Counted from the first letter of the stretch, positions 1-11,300 are shown. The stretch is DNA of 64,000 nucleotides from Pampus argenteus (GCA_036937835.1 CM072869.1:25063001-25127000), one strand, 5' to 3'. Program-made: numbers and translations. The notes: generated from the letters alone by a model not told the origin.

Positions 1-23
1 AAAACTGTACAAGAGGAAACAAA
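1..23. other. Right edge of an insert copy outside the window
   Basis: The window opens with aaaactgtacaagaggaaac followed by aaatttac. This is the exact right-hand junction of the 838-849 bp insert seen at about 2957-2982 and at the other five inserts. Ordinary monomers read gaagacaagaggaaac here. The downstream gtcgcataaaaataagtgatc is also the form that follows inserts. A seventh insert therefore most likely ends at base 4 or just before the window. Confidence 0.85.
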
Positions 24-1221
24 TTTACAAAGTTACACTCATGCAGTTAAAGTCGCATAAAAATAAGTGATCAAACTCTAATTAAAATTACAAAAATACA
101 GAAATTAAACGTATATCCCAATAAAAAAAAAAACACAGTTCAAACTTTATACTGCACGCTACACTCCTGACTCCTCTCCTTATTCTGAAAGAAAAAAACA
201 ACAGAAAGACAATAAAGATTAGTGTTTTGTTATCAATTGAAGTCTAAACAGTGCATGAAGTCAAAGAAAAGTGTCTGAATTTAAAATGAGTGTCCAACTT
301 CTCATTGTCTCCAGTCCTCTGACCTCTCTACAAAACTAAATGAAGACAAAAGGAAACAAATTCACAGTTACACTCATGCAGTTAAAGTCGTATAAAAATA
401 AGATTAAAATGGCAGTGATCAAACTCTAATTAAAATTACAAAAAAACAGAAATTAAAAGTATTTCCAAAAAGTAAAAAAAAAAAACAGTTCAAACTTTAT
501 ACTCCACGCTACACTCCTGACTCCTCTCCTTATTCTGAAAGAAAAAAACAACAGAAAGACAATAAAGATCAGTGTTTTGTTATCAATTGAAGTCTGATCA
601 GTGCATGAAGTCAAAAAAAAGTGTCTGAATTCAAAATGAGTGTCCAACTTCTCATTGTCTCCAGTCCTCTGTTGTCTCTACAAAACTAAAGGAAGACAAG
701 AGGAAACAAATTCACAAAGTTACACTCATGCAGTTAAAGTCGTATGAAAATAAGATTAAAATGGCAGTGATTAAACTCTAATTAAAATTACAAAAATACA
801 GAATTTAAAAGTATTTCCAAAAAAGTAAAAAAATAACACTGTTCAAACTTTATACTGCACGTCACACTCCTGACTCCTCTCATTATTCTGAAAGAAAAAA
901 AATAAACAGAAAGACAATAAAGATCAGTGTTCAGTGTTCAAAAACCAGATCAAGACACAAATGTCATCAGATGAAATATGAGCATATCATAAGTTTACTG
1001 GACCTGAATTTAAAATGAGTGTCCAACTTTTCATTGTCTCCAGTCCTCTGATCTCTCTACAAAACTAAATGAAGACAAGAGAAAACAAATTCACAAAGTT
1101 ACACTCATGCAGTTAAAGTCGTATAAAAATAAGATTAAAATGGCAATGATCAAACTCTAAATAAAATTACAAAAATACAGAAATTAAAAGTATTTCCAAA
1201 AAGTAAAAAAAAAAAACTGTT

Positions 1222-2120
1222 CAAACTTTATACTGCGAACAGATGACCAATTTGTTATCAAATGAAATCTGATCAGTGCATGAAGTCAAAGAAAAGTGTC
1301 TCTGAATTTAAAATGAGTGTCCAACTTCTCATTGTCTCCAGTCCTCTGACCTCCCTACAAAACTAAATGAAGACAAAAGGAAACAAATTCACATTTACAC
1401 TCATGCAGTTAAAGTCGCGAAAAAATAAGATTAAAATGACAGTGATTAAACTCTAATTAAAATTACAAAAATACAGAAATTAAAAGTATTTCCAAAAAAG
1501 TAAAAAAAAAAAAACATTATTCAAACTTTATACTGCACGTCACACTCCTGACTCCTCTCATTATTCTGAAAGAAAACAAATAAACAGAAAGACAATAAAG
1601 ATCAGTGTTCAAAAACCAGATCAAGACACAATTGTCATCAGATGAAATATGAGCATACGTTTACTGTACCTGAATTTAAAATGAGTGTCCAACATCTCAT
1701 TTGTCTCTGTCCTCTGTTGTCTCTACAAAACTAAAGGAAGACAAGAGGAAACAAATTCACAAAGTTACACTCATGCAGTTAAAGTCGTATAAAAATAAGA
1801 TTAAAACGGCAGTGATCAAACTCTAATTAAAATTACAAAAATACAGAAATTAAAAGTATTTCCAAAAAGTTAAAAAATAACACTGTTCAAACTTTATACT
1901 GCACGTCACACTAATGACTCCTCTCCTTATTCTGAAAGAAAAAAACAACAGAAAGACAATAAAGATCAGTGTTCAAAGTGTTCAAAAACCAGATCAAGAC
2001 ATAAATGTCATCAGATGAAATATGAGCATATCATAAGTTTACTGTACGTGAATTTAAAATGACTGATCAAATTTATTATTGTCTCCAGTCCTCTGATCTC
2101 TCTACAAAACTATATGAAGA
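1222..2120. repeat. Pre-insert cassette D-B'-C'', copy 1
   Basis: Three diverged monomers always precede an insert. The D monomer (1222-1521) jumps from tactgc to gaacagatgaccaa. The B' monomer (1522-1887) has gaaaacaaataaacag and catctcatttgtctctgtcc. The C'' monomer (from 1888) has cacactaatgac and tacgtgaatttaaaatgactg. The C'' monomer breaks off in the insert after ctacaaaactatatgaaga. The fixed association shows that the cassette is duplicated as a unit with the insert. Confidence 0.9.
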
Positions 2121-2490
2121 TGAGAACAAACAGTGGTTAAACATGTTACAACAGTTGAAAGATTCATCATCACATGAATTAGGATGAAAATGTCAAATCG
2201 TATTGATAAACATCAAATTTTAAATTTCATATTTCCTCTCAACATTTCTCCTCTTCTTTCATAAAAAGAAATAAATATTATATTGAAATAAAAAAGAGAA
2301 AAAGTTAAAATTTTAAAAGTTCATAGGCAAATACTTCAGTGGTTACTTGTCAGTCTGTCCTTAATATTGGCTTAAAGTTAAATATATTGTACACGTTGAA
2401 AAGAAAACAATTATCTTTGAATTTCAACTAGACTACATTGCAAATAAAATAAAAAACACCAGGCTACTTATAAATATAACAAATTATTAT

Positions 2491-2524
2491 ATGTATATAT
2501 ATATATATATATATGTATGTATAC
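2491..2524. repeat. TA microsatellite in insert 1
   Basis: A run of alternating T and A is bounded by atgta on the left and tatgtatgtatac on the right. Its length differs between insert copies and is one of the differences among them. Confidence 0.95.
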
Positions 2525-2606
2525 ATTTCACAACTCTCTTCACCTTTGGTTGCAAATCAAAGTATAACTTAAATTCAGAAATTTTCCTACATCAGAAAAA
2601 TGTGAA

Positions 2607-2619
2607 ACTTACTGTAAGT
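2607..2619. other. 13-bp palindrome with GTAAGT on both strands
   Basis: The sequence acttactgtaagt is an inverted repeat around one central base. Each arm contains GTAAGT, the strongest form of a vertebrate 5' splice site. On the minus strand a pyrimidine-rich TTTTCAG acceptor-like site lies at about 2734, which would bound a 121-nt segment. That segment has stop codons in all three minus-strand frames, so it could only be a non-coding exon. The same arrangement is kept in all six inserts. Function is unproven. Confidence 0.4.
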
Positions 2620-3595
2620 TTTTTTTTTGTTTGCGTAGAGACACGTATGATCTTGTCATATTGTGTTCAGTCCAGTTTCTGGTTGAAATGTGTTTCTCTC
2701 ACATCATGCTGTGTGTCTGTTCCTCTCCAAACACTGAAAAGACAGGAGTTCTGTGTGCAAATGTTCTGTTATCTGTTATTACTTGGATTCTAGAACATCC
2801 TTACGATGCAACAAAAGAAATAAGTTTGGACTTTACAGTCCCAGTGAAATATATGATTCACACAATACACAGTCAAACCAGAAGATAAATGTTTATGAAG
2901 CATTCACTCAGCAATTTGTTCTTATTCATTGATTCATTATAATAAAATTATGAAAGAAAACTGTACAAGAGGAAACAAATTTACAAAGTTACACTCATGC
3001 AGTTAAAGTCGCATACAAATAAGTGATCAAACTCTAATTAAAATTACAAAAATACAGAAATTAAAAGTATTTCCAAAAAAAAAAAAAAAAACAGTTCAAA
3101 CTTTATACTGCACGTCACAATCCTGACTCCTCTCCTTATTCTGAAAGAAAAAAACAACAGAAAGACAATAAAGATCAGTGTTTTGTTATCAATTGAAGTC
3201 TGATCAGAGCATGAAGTCAAAAAAAAGTGTCTGAATTTAAAATTAGTGTCCAACTTCTCATTGTCTCCAGTCCTCTGTTGTCTCTACAAAACTAAAGGAA
3301 GACAAGAGAAAACAAATTCACAAAGTTACACTCATGCAGTTAAAGTCGTATAAAAATAAGATTAAAATGGCAGTGATCAAACTCTAATTAAAATTACAAA
3401 AATACAGAAATTAAAAGTATTTCCAAAAAAAAAAAAAAAAACAGTTCAAACTTTATACTGCACGTCACACTCCTGACTCCTCTCATTATTCTGAGAGAAA
3501 AAAAACTAAACAGAAAGACAATAAAGATCAGTGTTCAAAAACCAGATCAAGACACAATTGTCATCAGATGAAATATGAGCATACGTTTACTGTAC

Positions 3596-3656
3596 CTGAA
3601 TTTAAAATGAGTGTCCAACTTCTCATTGTCTCCAGTCCTCTGTTGTCTCTACAAAA
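3596..3656 (-). other. Exon-like 61-nt segment in a B monomer
   Basis: Read on the minus strand, the segment follows a pyrimidine-rich tract ending CTTCCTTTAG. It ends CAG directly before GTACAGTAAACG, which fits the vertebrate donor consensus. One frame is open throughout (20 codons plus one base, beginning FCRDNRGLETMRSW). The other two contain stops. All typical B and C monomers repeat the pattern. A monomers read CAGACACTT or similar instead and lack the donor. A length of 61 is not a multiple of three, so joining successive copies would change frame. I do not recognise the peptide. This is a representative example, not a proven exon. Confidence 0.4.
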
Positions 3657-4145
3657 CTAAAGGAAGACAAGAGGAAACAAATTCACAAAGTTACACTCAT
3701 GCAGTTAAAGTCGTATAAAAATAAGATTAAAATGGCAGTGATCAAACTCTAATTAAAATTACAAAAATACAGAAATTAAAAGTATTTCCAAAAAGTAAAA
3801 AAAAAAACAGTTCAAACTTTATACTGCACGCTACACTCCTGACTCCTCTCCTTATTCTGAAAGAAAAAAACAACAGAAAGACAATAAAGATCAGTGTTTT
3901 GTTATCAATTGAAGTCTAAACAGTGCATGAAGTCAAAGAAAAGTGTCTGAATTTAAAATTAGTGTCCAACTTCTCATTGTCTCCAGTCCTCTGTTGTCTC
4001 TACAAAACTAAAGGAAGACAAGAGGAAACAAATTCACAAAGTTACACTCATGCAGTTAAAGTCGCATAAAAATAAGTGATCAAACTCTAAAATTACAAAA
4101 ATACAGAAATTAAACGTATATCCCAATAAAAAAAAAAACACTGTT

Positions 4146-7100
4146 CAAACTTTATACTGCACGTCACACTCCTGACTCCTCTCCTTATTCTGAAAGAAAA
4201 AAACAACAGAAAGACAATAAAGATCAGTGTTTTGTTATCAATTGAAGTCTGATCAGAGCATGAAGTCAAAAAAAAGTGTCTGAATTTAAAATTAGTGTCC
4301 AACTTCTCATTGTCTCCAGTCCTCTGTTGTCTCTACAAAACTAAAGGAAGACAAGAGAAAACAAATTCACAAAGTTACACTCATGCAGTTAAAGTCGTAT
4401 AAAAATAAGATTAAAATGGCAGTGATCAAACTCTAATTAAAATTACAAAAATACAGAAATTAAAAGTATTTCCAAAAAAAAAAAAAAAAACAGTTCAAAC
4501 TTTATACTGCACGCTACACTCCTGACTCCTCTCCTTATTCTGAAAGAAAAAAACAACAGAAAGACAATAAAGATCAGTGTTTTGTTATCAATTGAAGTCT
4601 AAACAGTGCATGAAGTCAAAGAAAAGTGTCTGAATTTAAAATTACTGTCCAACTTCTCATTGTCTCCAGTCCTCTGTTGTCTCTACAAAACTAAAGGAAG
4701 ACAAGAGGAAACAAATTCACAAAGTTACACTCATGCAGTTAAAGTCGTATAAAAATAAGATTAAAATGGCAGTGATCAAACTCTAACTAAAATTACAAAA
4801 ATACAGAAATTAAAAGTATATCCAAAAAGTAAAAAAAAAAAACACTGTTCAAACTTTATACTGCACGTCACACTCCTGACTCCTCTCATTATTCTGAGAG
4901 AAAAAAAACTAAACAGAAAGACAATAAAGATCAGTGTTCAAAAACCAGATCAAGACACAATTGTCATCAGATGAAATATGAGCATACGTTTACTGTACCT
5001 GAATTTAAAATGAGTGTCCAACTTCTCATTGTCTCCAGTCCTCTGTTGTCTCTACAAAACTAAAGGAAGACAAGAGGAAACAAATTCACAAAGTTACACT
5101 CATGCAGTTAAAGTCGTATAAAAATAAGATTAAAATGGCAGTGATCAAACTCTAATTAAAATTACAAAAATACAGAAATTAAAAGTATTTCCAAAAAGTA
5201 AAAAAAAAAACAGTTCAAACTTTATACTGCACGCTACACTCCTGACTCCTCTCCTTATTCTGAAAGAAAAAAACAACAGAAAGACAATAAAGATCAGTGT
5301 TTTGTTATCAATTGAAGTCTAAACAGTGCATGAAGTCAAAGAAAAGTGTCTGAATTTAAAATTAGTGTCCAACTTCTCATTGTCTCCAGTCCTCTGTTGT
5401 CTCTACAAAACTAAAGGAAGACAAGAGGAAACAAATTCACAAAGTTACACTCATGCAGTTAAAGTCGTATAAAAATAAGATTAAAATGACAGTGATCAAA
5501 CTCTAATTAAAATTACAAAAATACAGAAATTAAACGTATATCCCAATAAAAAAAAAAACACTGTTCAAACTTTATACTGCACGTCACACTCCTGACTCCT
5601 CTCCTTATTCTGAAAGAAAAAAACAACAGAAAGACAATAAAGATCAGTGTTTTGTTATCAATTGAAGTCTGATCAGAGCATGAAGTCAAAAAAAAGTGTC
5701 TGAATTTAAAATTAGTGTCCAACTTCTCATTGTCTCCAGTCCTCTGTTGTCTCTACAAAACTAAAGGAAGACAAGAGAAAACAAATTCACAAAGTTACAC
5801 TCATGCAGTTAAAGTCGTATAAAAATAAGATTAAAATGGCAGTGATCAAACTCTAATTAAAATTACAAAAATACAGAAATTAAAAGTATTTCCAAAAAAA
5901 AAAAAAAAAACAGTTCAAACTTTATACTGCACGCTACACTCCTGACTCCTCTCCTTATTCTGAAAGAAAAAAACAACAGAAAGACAATAAAGATCAGTGT
6001 TTTGTTATCAATTGAAGTCTAAACAGTGCATGAAGTCAAAGAAAAGTGTCTGAATTTAAAATTACTGTCCAACTTCTCATTGTCTCCAGTCCTCTGTTGT
6101 CTCTACAAAACTAAAGGAAGACAAGAGGAAACAAATTCACAAAGTTACACTCATGCAGTTAAAGTCGTATAAAAATAAGATTAAAATGGCAGTGATCAAA
6201 CTCTAATTAAAATTACAAAAATACAGAAATTAAAAGTATATCCAAAAAGTAAAAAAAAAAAACACTGTTCAAACTTTATACTGCACGTCACACTCCTGAC
6301 TCCTCTCATTATTCTGAGAGAAAAAAAACTAAACAGAAAGACAATAAAGATCAGTGTTCAAAAACCAGATCAAGACACAATTGTCATCAGATGAAATATG
6401 AGCATACGTTTACTGTACCTGAATTTAAAATGAGTGTCCAACTTCTCATTGTCTCCAGTCCTCTGTTGTCTCTACAAAACTAAAGGAAGACAAGAGGAAA
6501 CAAATTCACAAAGTTACACTCATGCAGTTAAAGTCGTATAAAAATAAGATTAAAATGGCAGTGATCAAACTCTAATTAAAATTACAAAAATACAGAAATT
6601 AAAAGTATTTCCAAAAAGTAAAAAAAAAAACAGTTCAAACTTTATACTGCACGCTACACTCCTGACTCCTCTCCTTATTCTGAAAGAAAAAAACAACAGA
6701 AAGACAATAAAGATCAGTGTTTTGTTATCAATTGAAGTCTAAACAGTGCATGAAGTCAAAGAAAAGTGTCTGAATTTAAAATTAGTGTCCAACTTCTCAT
6801 TGTCTCCAGTCCTCTGTTGTCTCTACAAAACTAAAGGAAGACAAGAGGAAACAAATTCACAAAGTTACACTCATGCAGTTAAAGTCGTATAAAAATAAGA
6901 TTAAAATGACAGTGATCAAACTCTAATTAAAATTACAAAAATACAGAAATTAAACGTATATCCCAAAAAAAAAAACACTGTTCAAACTTTATACTGCACG
7001 TCACACTCCTGACTCCTCTCCTTATTCTGAAAGAAAAAAACAACAGAAAGACAATAAAGATCAGTGTTTTGTTATCAATTGAAGTCTGATCAGAGCATGA

Positions 7101-8399
7101 AGTCAAAAAAAAGTGTCTGAATTTAAAATTAGTGTCCAACTTCTCATTGTCTCCAGTCCTCTGTTGTCTCTACAAAACTAAAGGAAGACAAGAGAAAACA
7201 AATTCACAAAGTTACACTCATGCAGTTAAAGTCGTATAAAAATAAGATTAAAATGGCAGTGATCAAACTCTAATTAAAATTACAAAAATACAGAAATTAA
7301 AAGTATTTCCAAAAAAAAAAAAAAAAACAGTTCAAACTTTATACTGCACGCTACACTCCTGACTCCTCTCCTTATTCTGAAAGAAAAAAACAACAGAAAG
7401 ACAATAAAGATCAGTGTTTTGTTATCAATTGAAGTCTAAACAGTGCATGAAGTCAAAGAAAAGTGTCTGAATTTAAAATTACTGTCCAACTTCTCATTGT
7501 CTCCAGTCCTCTGTTGTCTCTACAAAACTAAAGGAAGACAAGAGGAAACAAATTCACAAAGTTACACTCATGCAGTTAAAGTCGTATAAAAATAAGATTA
7601 AAATGGCAGTGATCAAACTCTAATTAAAATTACAAAAATACAGAAATTAAAAGTATATCCAAAAAGTAAAAAAAAAAAACACTGTTCAAACTTTATACTG
7701 CACGTCACACTCCTGACTCCTCTCATTATTCTGAGAGAAAAAAAACTAAACAGAAAGACAATAAAGATCAGTGTTCAAAAACCAGATCAAGACACAATTG
7801 TCATCAGATGAAATATGAGCATACGTTTACTGTACCTGAATTTAAAATGAGTGTCCAACTTCTCATTGTCTCCAGTCCTCTGTTGTCTCTACAAAACTAA
7901 AGGAAGACAAGAGGAAACAAATTCACAAAGTTACACTCATGCAGTTAAAGTCGTATAAAAATAAGATTAAAATGGCAGTGATCAAACTCTAATTAAAATT
8001 ACAAAAATACAGAAATTAAAAGTATTTCCAAAAAGTAAAAAAAAAAACAGTTCAAACTTTATACTGCACGCTACACTCCTGACTCCTCTCCTTATTCTGA
8101 AAGAAAAAAACAACAGAAAGACAATAAAGATCAGTGTTTTGTTATCAATTGAAGTCTAAACAGTGCATGAAGTCAAAGAAAAGTGTCTGAATTTAAAATT
8201 AGTGTCCAACTTCTCATTGTCCCCAGTCCTCTGTTGTCTCTACAAAACTAAAGGAAGACAAGAGGAAACAAATTCACAAAGTTACACTCATGCAGTTAAA
8301 GTCGTATAAAAATAAGATTAAAATGACAGTGATCAAACTCTAATTAAAATTACAAAAATACAGAAATTAAACGTATATCCCAAAGAAAAAAACACTGTT
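4146..8399. repeat. Higher-order repeat of four monomers, ~1420 bp x3
   Basis: The order A, A, B, A repeats from 4146, 5566 and 6983 (1420, 1417 and 1417 bases). Each unit's first A monomer has acgtatatcccaa before the landmark and gatcagagcatg in its middle block. The second has the private form attactgtccaac, and the B monomer has ctgagag. Most unit-to-unit differences are in adenine-run length, so the copies are recent. Confidence 0.92.
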
Positions 8400-11300
8400 C
8401 AAACTTTATACTGCACGTCACACTCCTGACTCCTCTCCTTATTCTGAAAGAAAAAAACAACAGAAAGACAATAAAGATCAGTGTTTTGTTATCAATTGAA
8501 GTCTAAACAGTGCATGAAGTCAAAGAAAAGTGTCTGAATTTAAAATTAGTGTCCAAATTCTCATTGTCTCCAGTCCTCTGTTGTCTCTACAAAACTAAAG
8601 GAAGACAAGAGGAAACAAATTCACAAAGTTACACTCATGCAGTTAGTCGTATAAAAATAAGATTAAAATGACAGTGATCAAACTCTAATTAAAATTACAA
8701 AAATACAGAAATTAAAAGTATTTCCAAAAAGTAAAAAAAAAAAACAGTTCAAACTTTATACTGCACGCTACACTCCTGACTCCTCTCCTTATTCTGAAAG
8801 AAAAAAACAACAGAAAGACAATAAAGATCAGTGTTTTGTTATCAATTGAAGTCTGATCAGAGCATGAAGTCAAAAAAAAGTGTCTGAATTTAAAATTAGT
8901 GTCCAACTTCTCATTGTCTCCAGTCCTCTGTTGTCTCTACAAAACTAAAGGAAGACAAGAGAAAACAAATTCACAAAGTTACACTCATGCAGTTAAAGTC
9001 GTATAAAAATAAGATTAAAATGGCAGTGATCAAACTCTAATTAAAATTACAAAAATACAGAAATTAAAAGTATTTCCAAAAAAAAAAAAAAAAACAGTTC
9101 AAACTTTATACTGCACGCTACACTCCTGACTCCTCTCCTTATTCTGAAAGAAAAAAACAACAGAAAGACAATAAAGATCAGTGTTTTGTTATCAATTGAA
9201 GTCTAAACAGTGCATGAAGTCAAAGAAAAGTGTCTGAATTTAAAATTAGTGTCCAACTTCTCATTGTCCCCAGTCCTCTGTTGTCTCTACAAAACTAAAG
9301 GAAGACAAGAGGAAACAAATTCACAAAGTTACACTCATGCAGTTAAAGTCGTATAAAAATAAGATTAAAATGACAGTGATCAAACTCTAATTAAAATTAC
9401 AAAAATACAGAAATTAAAAGTATATCCAAAAAGTAAAAAAAAAAAACACTGTTCAAACTTTATACTGCACGTCACACTCCTGACTCCTCTCATTATTCTG
9501 AGAGAAAAAAAACTAAACAGAAAGACAATAAAGATCAGTGTTCAAAAACCAGATCAAGACACAATTGTCATCAGATGAAATATGAGCATACGTTTACTGT
9601 ACCTGAATTTAAAATGAGTGTCCAACTTCTCATTGTCTCCAGTCCTCTGTTGTCTCTACAAAACTAAAGGAAGACAAGAGGAAACAAATTCACAAAGTTA
9701 CACTCATGCAGTTAAAGTCGTATAAAAATAAGATTAAAATGGCAGTGATCAAACTCTAATTAAAATTACAAAAATACAGAAATTAAAAGTATTTCCAAAA
9801 AGTAAAAAAAAAAACAGTTCAAACTTTATACTGCACGCTACACTCCTGACTCCTCTCCTTATTCTGAAAGAAAAAAACAACAGAAAGACAATAAAGATCA
9901 GTGTTTTGTTATCAATTGAAGTCTAAACAGTGCATGAAGTCAAAGAAAAGTGTCTGAATTTAAAATGAGTGTCCAACTTCTCATTGTCTCCAGTCCTCTG
10001 TTGTCTCTACAAAACTAAAGGAAGACAAGAGGAAACAAATTCACAAAGTTACACTCATGCAGTTAAAGTCGTATAAAAATAAGATTAAAATGACAGTGAT
10101 CAAACTCTAATTAAAATTACAAAAATACAGAAATTAAACGTATATCCCAAAAAAAAAAACACTGTTCAAACTTTATACTGCACGTCACACTCCTGACTCC
10201 TCTCCTTATTCTGAAAGAAAAAAACAACAGAAAGACAATAAAGATCAGTGTTTTGTTATCAATTGAAGTCTAAACAGTGCATGAAGTCAAAGAAAAGTGT
10301 CTGAATTTAAAATTAGTGTCCAAATTCTCATTGTCTCCAGTCCTCTGTTGTCTCTACAAAACTAAAGGAAGACAAGAGGAAACAAATTCACAAAGTTACA
10401 CTCATGCAGTTAAAGTCGTATAAAAATAAGATTAAAATGACAGTGATCAAACTCTAATTAAAATTACAAAAATACAGAAATTAAAAGTATTTCCAAAAAG
10501 TAAAAAAAAAAACAGTTCAAACTTTATACTGCACGCTACACTCCTGACTCCTCTCCTTATTCTGAAAGAAAAAAACAACAGAAAGACAATAAAGATCAGT
10601 GTTTTGTTATCAATTGAAGTCTGATCAGAGCATGAAGTCAAAAAAAAGTGTCTGAATTTAAAATTAGTGTCCAACTTCTCATTGTCTCCAGTCCTCTGTT
10701 GTCTCTACAAAACTAAAGGAAGACAAGAGGAAACAAATTCACAAAGTTACACTCATGCAGTTAAAGTCGTATAAAAATAAGATTAAAATGACAGTGATCA
10801 AACTCTAATTAAAATTACAAAAATACAGAAATTAAAAGTATATCCAAAAAGTAAAAAAAAAAAACACTGTTCAAACTTTATACTGCACGTCACACTCCTG
10901 ACTCCTCTCATTATTCTGAGAGAAAAAAAACTAAACAGAAAGACAATAAAGATCAGTGTTCAAAAACCAGATCAAGACAAAATTGTCATCAGATGAAATA
11001 TGAGCATACGTTTACTGTACCTGAATTTAAAATGAGTGTCCAACTTCTCATTGTCTCCAGTCCTCTGTTGTCTCTACAAAACTAAAGGAAGACAAGAGGA
11101 AACAAATTCACAAAGTTACACTCATGCAGTTAAAGTCGTATAAAAATAAGATTAAAATGGCAGTGATCAAACTCTAATTAAAATTACAAAAATACAGAAA
11201 TTAAAAGTATTTCCAAAAAGTAAAAAAAAAAACTGTTCAAACTTTATACTGCACGCTACACTCCTGACTCCTCTCCTTATTCTGAAAGAAAAAAACAACA

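Larger units (their letters stand above)
1..2120. repeat. Array block 1: A, A, C, D, B', C'' monomers
   Basis: Landmarks fall at 141, 491, 844, 1222, 1522 and 1888. The first two monomers are A-type. The third is C-like, with a local caguplication reading cagtgttcagtgttc instead of the usual C form. The last three (D, B', C'') are the fixed set that precedes every insert. The monomer at 141 ends with ctgacctctc and a shortened ttcacagttac, which is the 3' part normally seen in D monomers, so it appears recombinant. No gene is seen. Confidence 0.9.
2121..2960. repeat. Non-satellite insert, copy 1 (840 bp)
   Basis: The monomer pattern stops after gaaga and resumes at ctgtacaagaggaaac. The intervening sequence is unrelated to the monomers. 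It contains, in order, an A+T-rich stretch, a TA microsatellite, a poly-T run, a less A+T-biased segment near 2640-2780, and an A+T-rich tail ending ttatgaaagaaaa. Imperfect direct repeats flank it (agatgagaacaaa at 2118-2130 and acaagaggaaacaaa at 2965-2979). I see no terminal inverted repeats, no transposase and no poly-A tail at an end. It may be a degenerate transposon fragment or a retained piece of an ancestral intron. A frame across 2631-2888 has no ATG start and is not called as a gene. Confidence 0.9.

Noticed and set aside
2491..2793. 100-102 codon frames starting at or near the TA run of inserts
   Set aside because: The start lies in a microsatellite or just after it, and the frame changes with the poly-T length (two different frames are joined in inserts 3 and 4 versus 5 and 6). 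These are chance frames.
2631..2888. 85-codon plus-strand frame in every insert
   Set aside because: It begins at TTG, not ATG, which is not a normal start in a eukaryote. The inserts are nearly identical at DNA level, so the open frame gives no evidence of selection. No domain or signal is recognisable.
2121..2960. Intact DNA transposon or retrotransposon in the insert
   Set aside because: The ends are not inverted repeats of each other, no transposase or reverse transcriptase motif appears in any frame, and neither end has a poly-A tail beyond ordinary A-rich sequence.
3087..3120. TATA-box-like TATAAAG (minus) and tataaaaata (plus) as promoters
   Set aside because: Such strings are expected by chance in sequence this A+T-rich, and no other promoter element accompanies them.
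4093..4302. Minus-strand frame of 60-75 codons recurring in dozens of monomers (MDTNFKFRHFF...)
   Set aside because: It recurs only because the monomer recurs. Its hydrophobic middle (IFIVFLLFFSFR) is the translation of the pyrimidine tract and CAG of an acceptor-like site. Its end shifts with the length of the adenine run, and A subtypes with the aaacag form break it with a stop.
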